Shown here in pieces: positions 44,694 to 53,509 of a stretch of DNA of 64,000 bases. This DNA comes from Nitrosospira sp. Is2. Lineage in GTDB: Bacteria > Pseudomonadota > Gammaproteobacteria > Burkholderiales > Nitrosomonadaceae. The position numbers and the translations under genes are program-made. The stretch is taken from contig NZ_CP137134.1 in assembly GCF_033095785.1 (NCBI RefSeq), forward strand, positions 372,001-436,000, given 5' to 3'. The notes beneath the pieces are model-generated. The model was not told the DNA's origin. It ran no database searches and worked only from the letters and a program-made list of their open reading frames with translations. Every line of letters begins with the position of its first letter. Position 1 is the first letter of the stretch.

Positions 44694-45956
44694 ATGAAAA
44701 TTGATCGGGCTCAAATGCCACTGAATGAAACAGACCGCCTCCTTGCATTAAAACAATACGATATATTGGTTGAGCACTCCATCGACGGCACTTTTAATCG
44801 AATTACCGCCTTGGCGGCGCGACTGTTTAATGTCCCGGTTTCGATCATCGGCATTGTCGATGTCGATCATATTCGCCTTGTCTCGAAGTATGGCCTTGAA
44901 ACCACCGAAATCAGGTTTGCACCCGGACTCCCAGCGGCCGCAATGCTGTGGGAATCACCTTGTATTGTTGAGAATACGAGCGTTGATACCGGCCTGCTTA
45001 CAAAAACGCTTGCAGCCGAGGTGACCGGTATGGGGTTTTATGCGGGAGCGCCTCTGATCACGACACAAGGTTTCAATTTGGGCGCGCTATGGATTATTGA
45101 TCGCGAACCTCGAGTATTGAACGAGAGAGACATCGCCAACTTACAAGACCTGGCGTATTTAGTCATGCGTCGAGTGGAATCAAGTTTAACCTCCAGTCGA
45201 ACATTGGCACAGATAATCCGAAACAAAGCTGCCAATAAAAAAACGAGTTTGGAGCAATCGGAAATTATTTCCAGTATGAGTCATGAATTACGAGCGCCCC
45301 TAAATGCCATACTTGGATTTGCCCAGCTTATGCAAATGGGTAATCCACCGCCAACGCCATCCCAAAAGACAAGTATTGAACATATTCTTGAATCGGGATG
45401 GTATCTATTGAGTCTCATTAATCAACTCTTGCATTCTGCAGCGATCGAATCGGGTGAATTATCTCTGTCCCAAACACCGCTATTACTAGTCAATATCCTG
45501 AAAGAATGCGAAACGATGATTAAATCCCTCGCCCAAAAAAAGAATGTCAGATTGCATATTTCCCGATACGGGCTTCCTTCGTATGTTCTGGCGGATGAGA
45601 CCAAGTTGAAGCAGGTTCTAATCAATCTTCTTACCAACGCGATTAAATATAATCGCGAGGGGGGCAATGTCACCGTTGAGTATTCTCAAAATGAGTCCGG
45701 GATGACCCGCATCAGCATCCGGGATACAGGTCCCGGATTGACGCAAGAACAAATCAGCAAATTGTTTAACCCGTTCAATCGGCTTGGCCGGGAAGCCGGC
45801 TCCGAGGAGGGTACTGGGATTGGATTGGTCGTTACCAAAAAACTGATTGAATTTATGGGAGGAGAAATCGGTGTTGAAAGCTCTGTCGCGGTCGGTAGTA
45901 CATTCTGGATTGATGTGCCATCAGCCGAACCGCCGCAATTCAAAGTCAATGAATGA
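44694..45956 (+). CDS. Orphan GAF-domain sensor histidine kinase
   Basis: The 420-residue protein starts at MKIDRAQ. It has an N-terminal GAF domain (about 20-165; FNVPVSIIGIVDVDHI and FYAGAPLITTQGFNLGALWIID), then the HisKA motif ISSMSHELRAPLNAILGFAQ with the phospho-accepting His. A complete ATPase domain follows: N box LINLLTNAIKYN, G1 IRDTGPGLT and G2 GTGIGLVVTKKLIEFMGG. There is no membrane segment and no response regulator gene nearby, so it probably phosphorylates a regulator encoded elsewhere. The sensed ligand is unknown. Confidence 0.92.
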   Translation: MKIDRAQMPLNETDRLLALKQYDILVEHSIDGTFNRITALAARLFNVPVSIIGIVDVDHIRLVSKYGLETTEIRFAPGLPAAAMLWESPCIVENTSVDTGLLTKTLAAEVTGMGFYAGAPLITTQGFNLGALWIIDREPRVLNERDIANLQDLAYLVMRRVESSLTSSRTLAQIIRNKAANKKTSLEQSEIISSMSHELRAPLNAILGFAQLMQMGNPPPTPSQKTSIEHILESGWYLLSLINQLLHSAAIESGELSLSQTPLLLVNILKECETMIKSLAQKKNVRLHISRYGLPSYVLADETKLKQVLINLLTNAIKYNREGGNVTVEYSQNESGMTRISIRDTGPGLTQEQISKLFNPFNRLGREAGSEEGTGIGLVVTKKLIEFMGGEIGVESSVAVGSTFWIDVPSAEPPQFKVNE

Positions 45957-46399
45957 TGGGCGAACGAACAGAGTAAGGGAATACGCTCTGTGCGTTACGA
46001 GCCCGTGGCGAACGAGCAATACGCATCCCGAGAGATTGTCGTAGTAATTGATGGCGCTCTCCAAGGCGCAGCGTTAGCCGCTTAGCCCAGAATAAAATGG
46101 CGCAACAGGCCAGTAATCAGCGGGACAACATGAACGTAACTTGCGGAGATGTCCGGCAATTCACCTGCTAATCTAAATGAGAATTGCTCACCTACGTACG
46201 CTACCGTACGGACTCATCCTGATCGAATAGGTAGAATTCGACCTATTGGCTGCCTCCCGCCGTCACAAGACCAATATGCGGCCGCCCCAATATTCCTATC
46301 CCGTTAAAGTAAAGCGGAAAAAGCGCGGAACCTGAAAGCGGCGGAACCAGTTAAGCAGCCACCACCTTTTTTAGCCTTTTCACCGAAGGAGATAACTCA
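45957..46399. other. Intergenic region with inverted repeats
   Basis: No gene is seen. An inverted repeat AATAGGT (46226-46232) / ACCTATT (46241-46247) with an 8-base loop, and a CGTACG-rich stretch at about 46194-46211, lie upstream of the CHRD gene and could be regulatory. Confidence 0.4.
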
Positions 46400-46837
46400 A
46401 TGAGCATAATTCTACGCAAGTCGCGATTCACCCTGGCACTTCTTGCATTCATGGCCGCCGCCCTGGCCGGGGTCTCCGGCTTCGCCACGGCGGGCGAAAT
46501 CAAGATTACGCTGAGCGGCGACCAGGAGGTGCCTCCAGTCCAGACTTCTGCATCCGGAACCGGGACCATCACGGTTGAGGATGATAAAACCATCAAAGGC
46601 AAGATCACCGTTAGTGGCATCAAGCCTACAGGTGCGCATATCCATGAAGCGCCCACCGGCAAAACGGGCGATCCCATCATCAGCCTCGAAAAGACCGGTG
46701 AGAACGAGTGGTCGGTCCAAAGCGGCGCGAAGTTGACGGACGCGCAATACGATGCGGCCAAGGCGGGGGGCCTCTACATCAACGTCCATAGCAACGAGCA
46801 TAAAGGCGGCGAGATACGCGGCCAGATAAAACGCTGA
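46400..46837 (+). CDS. Exported CHRD-domain protein
   Basis: This 145-residue protein follows GAAGGAGATAACTCA and has a signal peptide (FTLALLAFMAAALAGVSGFATAG). The CHRD domain begins ITLSGDQEVPPVQTSASGTG and contains GAHIHEAPTGKTG and the typical end YINVHSNEHKGGEIRGQI. CHRD domains were first noted in chordin; in bacteria they occur in secreted or surface proteins of unknown function. It stands alone. Confidence 0.9.
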   Translation: MSIILRKSRFTLALLAFMAAALAGVSGFATAGEIKITLSGDQEVPPVQTSASGTGTITVEDDKTIKGKITVSGIKPTGAHIHEAPTGKTGDPIISLEKTGENEWSVQSGAKLTDAQYDAAKAGGLYINVHSNEHKGGEIRGQIKR

Positions 46838-47044
46838 CCGGAACGAGGCCTATCGCTGCCGGCTTGGACCTTGCCGATCTAGACTTGCTATCGCCGAACC
46901 GGTGGAACCAATAACACGGCAGTATTGGGAGAAATGGAAAAAAGCGCTGCCCGTAGCACCGGGCTCGCTGCGCTTAGCACTCTGGCGCGTAGTCAATCCC
47001 AATGACGGCTTACTAAGCTATTCGAGATCTTCAGAATATAATTC

Positions 47045-47314
47045 ATGAAAACCTACATGCAGAATTCCCAGAGCCAGAACCTACCGGATGGGCCGGGGCG
47101 CACAGACCGCCCCGATCACCCCAGTCCGGGACCCCGTCCCGATCCCGCTCCGGAAAAACCGGTACAGGACCCGCCCCGACCTATCGACCCGGACAAGCCA
47201 CGCGAAGATCCCCAGCCTTTCGATCCCGACAAGCCGGTAGATCCCCGGCCAATCGATCCCGACCCCTCTCCCGGGGATCCCATTGTAGACCCGGCGGACG
47301 AGCCTTTGCTCTGA
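47045..47314 (+). CDS. Proline/aspartate-rich disordered protein
   Basis: This 89-residue frame is a low-complexity polymer built on variants of DPxP and PIDPDKP (for example DPPRPIDPDKPREDP, then FDPDKPVDPRPIDPDPSPGD). It is strongly acidic, has almost no hydrophobic residues and no signal peptide. It may be a disordered spacer-like or calcium-binding protein. The ATG has only a weak ribosome binding site. The codon periodicity makes it more than chance, but function is unknown. Confidence 0.5.
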   Translation: MKTYMQNSQSQNLPDGPGRTDRPDHPSPGPRPDPAPEKPVQDPPRPIDPDKPREDPQPFDPDKPVDPRPIDPDPSPGDPIVDPADEPLL

Positions 47315-47433
47315 TGCCGGATTCCGGTTGGGCATTGCTGGCCCTAACCTGAAGGACAGGTCCTTCCGGTACGGAAGCGACGATTCCCGCAGATGCCGCC
47401 TTACTCCATCAGACCGGAGAAGACTCTTCCTTG

Positions 47434-48753
47434 TCAGTGCATGCCTTCGCGACTTTTGTCGACTTGCGGTGTCGTAACCAGGCCGGCGCGGTTACCCCAT
47501 GCATTGCGGATATAGGACAATACCATCGCGACTTCCCCGTCGCTCAGGATCTGGGCGTAGGGAGGCATTCCGTAAGGTCGCGGATTGCCAGTGGTGGACG
47601 GCGGATAGCCCCCATTCAGAACGCTACGGATTGCATTGATAGGAGGAGTCATGGTCACTCCGCGGTTGCCTGCAAGGGGTGGATAAATTCCCGGCGCGCC
47701 TTCTCCGGACGTGCCATGGCAATCCTCGCAATGTTTCTTGTAAATTCTGGCGCCTTGCTGGAACCAGGCTTCGACCTGCTCGGTGCGCGCTGGAGCCACC
47801 GCTTGCGCGCGCGGATTACTCTCGGCTAATGATTTGAGGTATACCGCCATCGCCCGCGCGTCCATCTTGCTCAGGTGTTGTAGGCTCTGACCGACTACTT
47901 CCGCCATTGGACCCGAGGTGGTTGCGCGTTCCGAAACGCCCGTGGTAAGCAACCGGGTGATTTCCTCTACCGGCCATGAGGCTATGCTCGCCTCGCTGCG
48001 CGCATTCAGTGATGGCGCGTACCAGTTCGTTCCCATGATTTGTCCGCCGCCCGTCGCTTCGCCTCCCACGGTTTCCCGTATGCCCCCCAGCGGGTCCCGC
48101 TCCGCATGGCACGCGCTGCAATGACCGAGTCCCTGCACCAGATACGCGCCACGGTTCCACTCGGCATTTTTGTCGGGCTCGGGCTGAAAAATACCCGGCT
48201 TGAAATAGATCATGCGCCAGAGGCTTAGCAACGGCTGGAAGTCATAGGGGAAGTTGATCCGGCTCGGCGGGTTTTTCTGCGCAACAGGCGCAAGCGCCTG
48301 AAGGTGAGCAAAAATGGCGTCGGAGTCCTCACGCGTAACCTTGGTGTATTCGGTATATGGAAACGCCGGATACAATGGGCGGCCATCGCGCGACTTTCCC
48401 TCGTGCATCGCTTTCCAGAAATCGTCGTCGTTCCAGTGCCCGATTCCGGTAGCCTTGTCCGGGGTGATATTAGGCGTAATAAACGTGCCGAAGGGCGTGG
48501 ACAGGCTACGTCCGCCAGCATAGGGACGTCCCCCCTGCGCGGTATGGCACGCCATGCAATTTGCCGCCCGGGCGAGATAGGCGCCGCGCGCCCGGCGTTG
48601 TTCGGCCAGCAACGCCTTTCCGGTCTTCGCGTCCTTTACCTTTACCACCGGCGCCGCCTCAGCCGGCCCCTTCACTGCGGCCGCCCCTGCCAATCCTGCC
48701 AACCCAATACCCGCCGCGCAGGCAAGCACCGCCACGCCAAGGCTAGGTTTCAT
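47434..48753 (-). CDS. Three-haem cytochrome c, alcohol/gluconate dehydrogenase subunit-like
   Basis: The 439-residue protein starts at MKPSLG with a signal peptide (VAVLACAAGIGLAGLAGAAA). It has three haem c sites: CMACH (about residue 65), CSACH (about 210) and CEDCH (about 355). The layout, with FGTFITPNITPDKATGIG after the first site, matches the three-haem cytochrome subunit of membrane alcohol, gluconate and sorbitol dehydrogenases, which passes electrons to quinone. No catalytic dehydrogenase subunit lies next to it. The upstream two-haem cytochrome overlaps it by ATGA, so the two act together, likely in periplasmic electron transfer. Confidence 0.9.
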   Translation of the reverse strand: MKPSLGVAVLACAAGIGLAGLAGAAAVKGPAEAAPVVKVKDAKTGKALLAEQRRARGAYLARAANCMACHTAQGGRPYAGGRSLSTPFGTFITPNITPDKATGIGHWNDDDFWKAMHEGKSRDGRPLYPAFPYTEYTKVTREDSDAIFAHLQALAPVAQKNPPSRINFPYDFQPLLSLWRMIYFKPGIFQPEPDKNAEWNRGAYLVQGLGHCSACHAERDPLGGIRETVGGEATGGGQIMGTNWYAPSLNARSEASIASWPVEEITRLLTTGVSERATTSGPMAEVVGQSLQHLSKMDARAMAVYLKSLAESNPRAQAVAPARTEQVEAWFQQGARIYKKHCEDCHGTSGEGAPGIYPPLAGNRGVTMTPPINAIRSVLNGGYPPSTTGNPRPYGMPPYAQILSDGEVAMVLSYIRNAWGNRAGLVTTPQVDKSREGMH

Positions 48754-49484
48754 TGCGGGGCGCCTCCGAGTACGATGCTGCGGCACCGTTTCGCCATCTC
48801 AACGGGCAACGATTCAGCCGCCTCCATGCTTCCATCAACAGGGTGAGACGCCAGCCACGCCGCAACGGCGTTGATTTCCTCATTGGTGAGCTGTTTCGCG
48901 ACCTCCGACATGCAATCCGGAGTCTGTCCCCGCATCAATCCCCCATTTTTCCACGCACCAAGCTGGGCAATCATGTAAACGCGGGGCAAACCCAGCAGGC
49001 CCGGAATAAAGGGGGCGGTGCCCATCAACTGCTTGCCGTGGCATTCAACGCACGCCGGTATCTTCCGCGCAGGGTCCCCCTGAAGGATGAGTTTCTCGGC
49101 CCGTCTCGTTTCGGCAGGGGGCAGGACGACACGTTCCGGTGGTGGATAGGGCTGCTTCAGCGAGGCAAAATAGCCGGCCATCTCTAGCAGGTACTGGTCC
49201 GATGCGTTGGCCAGGAGCAAAGCCATGGGCGGGTAATAACGGCGGCCATCGCGGAAATTGCGCAACTGATTGAACAGGTAGCCCTTCGGCTTGCCTGCGA
49301 TACGCGGGTAATAGCCGTCCCGCCCTACTCTGTCTTCCGTGCCGTGGCAGATGGTGCACGGCTTCATGCGCTCTGCCATCGAATCTGGAACCACATGGGG
49401 GGTCGGGGGCGTAGTCGTCGCCACTGCCCCGCCGTTAAACGCCAGAGCAATAAATGTCAACACTAAAAGCAGAAGTCGCTTCAT
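48750..49484 (-). CDS. Two-haem cytochrome c4-like protein
   Basis: The 244-residue product has a signal peptide (LLLLVLTFIALAFNGGAVA) and two haem c sites, CTICH and CVECH, in duplicated domains typical of cytochrome c4 (GYYPRIAGKPKGYLFNQLRNF and APFIPGLLGLPRVYMIAQL). Met residues for axial ligation are likely in YYPPMALL and in the second repeat. The start at 49484 follows AGAGG; 49496 is an alternative. The gene ends in an ATGA overlap with the three-haem cytochrome gene. The pair would carry electrons between a periplasmic donor and the respiratory chain. Confidence 0.9.
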   Translation of the reverse strand: MKRLLLLVLTFIALAFNGGAVATTTPPTPHVVPDSMAERMKPCTICHGTEDRVGRDGYYPRIAGKPKGYLFNQLRNFRDGRRYYPPMALLLANASDQYLLEMAGYFASLKQPYPPPERVVLPPAETRRAEKLILQGDPARKIPACVECHGKQLMGTAPFIPGLLGLPRVYMIAQLGAWKNGGLMRGQTPDCMSEVAKQLTNEEINAVAAWLASHPVDGSMEAAESLPVEMAKRCRSIVLGGAPQ

Positions 49485-49811
49485 GGCCTCTATCATTTGA
49501 TCTGCACTGATGAGACTGTGGCCGCGCCGGCAAAGTTGCAACCGCTTTTCCATCAGTCCGCAGGGGCCTGTGCACGATCGAACGTGCACGAAGTCCGGGC
49601 TACGTCCCGCATCCCCTCCCCCGCCGTGCCTGCCGTACTGTACTTTAATATTCGCTATTCGCCAACGTTGCGCTCCACCGGCGGAGGTATTTTCCCGTCG
49701 AGGCGGCAATACGCAAGCGCCATTCTGCTAGACTGAATTCTGCGTTGCTGAATTCCACGTCCATTTCACGTCACGTGGATGCGTGATCGCTTCGAGAGCA
49801 TGGAGGGCCAA

Positions 49812-51239
49812 ATGTTCGGTTCAAGCATACTGGAGGCGGCAATTGCCCTGATTTTCGTGTACTTGCTGCTCAGTCTCATGTGTACGGCGCTGAATGAAGG
49901 AATCGCCTCCCTGATCCAAAAACGGGGAAAGAACCTCTTTGAGGGGATCAAGAACCTCCTTAACGACCCTACTTTCACGGGGTTGGCGCAGCAGGTATAC
50001 AACCACGGGCTGGTAGGCGGCATTTCACAGAATGCGGCGAACCCCAGCAAGCCGACCAGGCTTCCGTCATACATGTCATCGGCAAACTTCTCGCTCGCGC
50101 TGCTCGATATTCTCGGCACACGCGGCATTATTTCGGCCGAATACGGGGACCTGCTGGCCGCTGCCGAAAGCGCCGACGATGCATACGAGGAAGCCTTGCG
50201 CGCCGCAAAAGGCGAACCCGGCAATCCTCAGCTTGCTGAAGCGGTGGAGGCGGCAAAAGGCGCGCAGGAACGCGCCCGGGCCGCGCTTGAAGCAATTGGG
50301 GACAAGGCCAAGGCGGCGTATGAGCAGGCCGTGCAAGCGACCAATGCCAACCCGGGCGATTCGGACCTCGCCAGGCGCGCTTTGGAGGCGCGAAATACCT
50401 CGGAAAAAATCCGCGCCACGATCGGGATGCTCGATGCCCGCCGCGCCGCGGTCGCGTCGGCGAAAAATCCGAAAGAGCTTCGCCTCCTCCTCCTCGCCGG
50501 AAACACGTTGAAGCAGGCCCTTGCCCTGGGTCGCAGCTTTGCCGCGCAATATCCCGATCCGCTGGGCAATATTGAAGCGGCCCTCAAGCGCATGCCTGAA
50601 GGGCACACCAAAGAGACCTTGCTCGTTCTCGTGGATAAGACCCGGCGCGAAGTCGCGGAGGTTGAACATCAGGCGGAGGCCTTCCGCCGCAACCTGGAAG
50701 ACTGGTTCAATGATGCCATGGACAGGGTCGGCGGTTGGTACAAACGTTGGACACAACGGGTGCTTCTCATCCTGGCGACATTGCTCGTCCTGGTTTCAAA
50801 TGCCGATACCGTGATGCTCGTTCAGCAGCTTTCAACCAACGATGCGCTGCGTGCATCGCTCGTCGCAGCTGCGCAGGAGGCGGTAAAAACAGTGCCGCCT
50901 CCCGGCGGCGCGGAACCCAGCTCCCCCGAACCTGATTCCAGCGCCAAACGCGACAATACGACCATCCAGTACATTCTTCAGCAAACGCAGTCTCTTCAAC
51001 TTCCCGTAGGGTGGTCGCTTGACCCCAAGGACCCGAGATACTTCCAGTTTCCGGAATTTTCCCTCGATTTTGCAGGATGGGCGTTTTACAAGGTATTCGG
51101 CCTGCTGATTTCGATACTTGCGATATCGATGGGCGCCCCCTTCTGGTTTGATACCCTCAGCAAGTTTGTCAACCTCCGCAGCGCAGGTACTCCGCCGGGC
51201 GAAACCCGCAAAAGCGCGCCCAGTCCTGAACGCTCGTAG
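49812..51239 (+). CDS. Coiled-coil membrane protein of unknown function
   Basis: The start follows GGAGGGCCAA. The 475-residue protein has an N-terminal membrane segment (LEAAIALIFVYLLLSLMCTAL), then a conserved-looking LNEGIASLIQKRGKNLFEGI part. A long alanine/glutamate-rich coiled-coil stretch follows (about 115-290, e.g. AAAESADDAYEEALRAAKG), then a WFNDAMDRVGGWYKRWTQR motif. Further membrane segments at about 320-345 and 435-465 are followed by GAPFWFDTLSKFVNLRSAG. The N-terminal LNE and the WFDTL segments recur in a widespread bacterial membrane family without known function. Confidence 0.75.
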   Translation: MFGSSILEAAIALIFVYLLLSLMCTALNEGIASLIQKRGKNLFEGIKNLLNDPTFTGLAQQVYNHGLVGGISQNAANPSKPTRLPSYMSSANFSLALLDILGTRGIISAEYGDLLAAAESADDAYEEALRAAKGEPGNPQLAEAVEAAKGAQERARAALEAIGDKAKAAYEQAVQATNANPGDSDLARRALEARNTSEKIRATIGMLDARRAAVASAKNPKELRLLLLAGNTLKQALALGRSFAAQYPDPLGNIEAALKRMPEGHTKETLLVLVDKTRREVAEVEHQAEAFRRNLEDWFNDAMDRVGGWYKRWTQRVLLILATLLVLVSNADTVMLVQQLSTNDALRASLVAAAQEAVKTVPPPGGAEPSSPEPDSSAKRDNTTIQYILQQTQSLQLPVGWSLDPKDPRYFQFPEFSLDFAGWAFYKVFGLLISILAISMGAPFWFDTLSKFVNLRSAGTPPGETRKSAPSPERS

Positions 51240-51294
51240 ATTGCGCCTGATCAGGGCTTAAGAAACGCGGTCCGCGACCGTATGATGTTATTCC

Positions 51295-52827
51295 ATGAAT
51301 ATTCTTATTGTGGTGGACGAACCCGACGATTGGGCTCTGGAGATTCCGGAGGCGAAGATCATCGCCGCACGGAGCTATCTGAACGGTTCAGGCTTTCACC
51401 CTGATCCGCCCGCGACGCGCACCGTCGGGCGTTCCCGCGCGGCTCACAAGGCTGGGCAGGGCATGAGCCGCTCCGTCAAGCTGTTCAATTTATGCAAATC
51501 CTACCGCTACCAAAGCTCAGGTTATTATGTTTCGTTACTTGCCGAGGCCCGCGGGCATAAGCCGCTGCCGACCGTGGGCGCGATCGAGGACTTGCACAAC
51601 CAAGCCCTTGTGCGCCACCTTACCGAGGACCTGAGCAGCCTGATCCAGCGTCTTCTCGCACCGCTGACGACGGATGAGTTCGAACTGGGCATCTATTTTG
51701 GTCGCGACACCGGCGACCTCTATCATCCGCTCAGCCGAGAGCTGTTTGCGCTACTCCAGGTACCCATGCTGTCGGCGCGTTTCCAGCGCCATAACAATCA
51801 GTGGAGTCTGCGCAGCGTGCGAGCCATCGGCGCAAGCGACCTGCCACCGGGGCATCATGAGTTCGTGACAGGCGCCGCCAGGGAATATTTCACGGGACGC
51901 ATGCGATGGTCAAAGAAACGGGCCCCTCGCTTCGATCTCGCCATTCTTTACGATCCGGACGACCCCGAACCGCCGTCGAACGCAAAGGCGCTGGAAAAAT
52001 TCAAGAGCGCAGCTGAGGAACTGAGCATGCGAGTGGAATTCATCGGTCGCAGCGACATCAGCCGCCTGCCTCAATTCGACGCCCTGTTCATTCGCGACAC
52101 AACCTTCGTCAACCACTACACTTACCGCTTTTCCCGGCGGGCAGTCGCAGAGGGGTTGGTCGTGATCGACGCGCCAGACTCCATCCTCAAGTGCAGCAAT
52201 AAGGTTTATCTGGCGGAACTGTTTGCGCAGCACGGTATCGAAACCCCCAAAACGCTGCTCGTGCACCGGGACAACATTGCCGAGATCGTGCCTGAACTCG
52301 GTCTGCCCTGCGTACTGAAGCAACCCGATAGCGCATTCTCCCGGGGGGTAGTAAAGGTCGAAACGGAAGCCGAACTGATGCCCCTGGTAAGCGAGCTGCT
52401 GACAAAATCGGCGTTGATTATAGCCCAGGAATGGCTGCCTACCGAGTTCGACTGGCGGGTCGGCATTCTCGACCGGCGCGTCCTATTTGTCGCCAAATAT
52501 TTTTTCCCCTCCGGCCATTGGCAGGTCGTAAGACGCGACTCGGAGCGGCGCAAGCTGAGCGAAGGACCTACCCAGGCCGTGCCCGTGGACGAGGCGCCAA
52601 AAGAAGTGGTCAGGATCGCGCTCAAGTGCGCTAATCTTATCGGAGAGAGCTTATACGGCGTGGACGTCAAGCAGGTGGGTAAACGCTGTTATGTCATCGA
52701 AGTCAACGATAACCCGAATGTGGACGCGGGTAACGAAGACGGCGTGATTAAGGATGCGCTTTACCGCGAGGTGATGAGTGTTTTCCTAAAGCGGATCGAA
52801 GCGCGCAAACAAAACCATGCGCGGTAA
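51295..52827 (+). CDS. RimK-like ATP-grasp ligase with N-terminal RLAN-type domain
   Basis: This 510-residue protein has an N-terminal RimK-like-associated domain (MNILIVVDEPDDW, and SYRYQSSGYYVSLLAEARGHKPLP). A C-terminal ATP-grasp domain follows (about 300-495), with LKCSNKVYLAELFAQHGIETPKTLL, PCVLKQPDSAFSRGVVKV, the hinge IIAQEWLPTEFDWRVG and the metal-binding end YVIEVNDNPNVDAGNED. ATP-grasp ligases of this type join a carboxylate to an amine, as RimK adds glutamate to ribosomal protein S6. The substrate is unknown. It stands 55 bp behind the coiled-coil membrane gene and could share its transcript. Confidence 0.88.
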   Translation: MNILIVVDEPDDWALEIPEAKIIAARSYLNGSGFHPDPPATRTVGRSRAAHKAGQGMSRSVKLFNLCKSYRYQSSGYYVSLLAEARGHKPLPTVGAIEDLHNQALVRHLTEDLSSLIQRLLAPLTTDEFELGIYFGRDTGDLYHPLSRELFALLQVPMLSARFQRHNNQWSLRSVRAIGASDLPPGHHEFVTGAAREYFTGRMRWSKKRAPRFDLAILYDPDDPEPPSNAKALEKFKSAAEELSMRVEFIGRSDISRLPQFDALFIRDTTFVNHYTYRFSRRAVAEGLVVIDAPDSILKCSNKVYLAELFAQHGIETPKTLLVHRDNIAEIVPELGLPCVLKQPDSAFSRGVVKVETEAELMPLVSELLTKSALIIAQEWLPTEFDWRVGILDRRVLFVAKYFFPSGHWQVVRRDSERRKLSEGPTQAVPVDEAPKEVVRIALKCANLIGESLYGVDVKQVGKRCYVIEVNDNPNVDAGNEDGVIKDALYREVMSVFLKRIEARKQNHAR

Positions 52828-53251
52828 GTTCAACAATAGCGGCGGTGAGCATCGCTCGGCTCGGCATGGCAGCGCCTCGCTTGCCCTGCTGTCAAGTGAT
52901 GTGAGGTTACGTGCGAAAAGTGGAGCGTCGCGGCCCCAGCACAGAGCCGTGCAGCGGTCAAAACGCATAGCTCGGACGATCTGCATGCATCCATGTACAA
53001 CGTAACCGGTGACGAAAATATTTACAATTCCGCCCCCGAGGATTTGCAACAGTCGGAAAAAACCCTGCATATCCAGCTGATTTTCAGGAAAATTTTTAAA
53101 ATCCCGGATTCACCATGCAATTCAGGCACGTCTTATGCATAAGCAGTGTCAGGGACATGGCGCACGAGCGCTGCCCCGCAGCAGCGAAGCTGCACGGGCG
53201 ATTATCCCAAACCTGCCATGACGGGGTTACCCGGAATCCTGAGGAATTGAA
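52828..53251. other. Intergenic stretch without recognised features
   Basis: Frames on both strands here (e.g. 52817-53005 plus) lack support. An AT-rich part at about 53020-53105 might hold the promoter for the small gene at 53252. Confidence 0.3.
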
Positions 53252-53446
53252 ATGCGTAAAATGCTTGGTTTTGGTGGTTCACACCTGCTCTATTTTCTTG
53301 CTGACTGCGTGGACACAGTCATGCAAAAAACCGGATCGAGGATGCTTTTTCCTGTCTACAGTAAACTGCTGGTCCGCTCGGCCGATGTCGAAAACTGGGG
53401 CGGCGGAGGCGGTGCCTGGGGCGCGATGTGGGCGGGGCAGAAATAG
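53252..53446 (+). CDS. Small glycine-ended hypothetical protein
   Basis: The 64-residue protein begins MRKMLGFGG with TGAGGAATTGAA before the ATG. It has a mildly hydrophobic N-terminal helix (SHLLYFLADCVDTVM) and an unusual C-terminus rich in glycine and tryptophan (WGGGGGAWGAMWAGQ). I recognise no family. The ribosome binding site and composition make it a likely gene. Confidence 0.5.
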   Translation: MRKMLGFGGSHLLYFLADCVDTVMQKTGSRMLFPVYSKLLVRSADVENWGGGGGAWGAMWAGQK

Positions 53447-53509
53447 GCTCGACGAGTCGGGTGGATGATTCCGGTCCCGTGGCACACGATCAGTAAACAA
53501 GTATACGTA

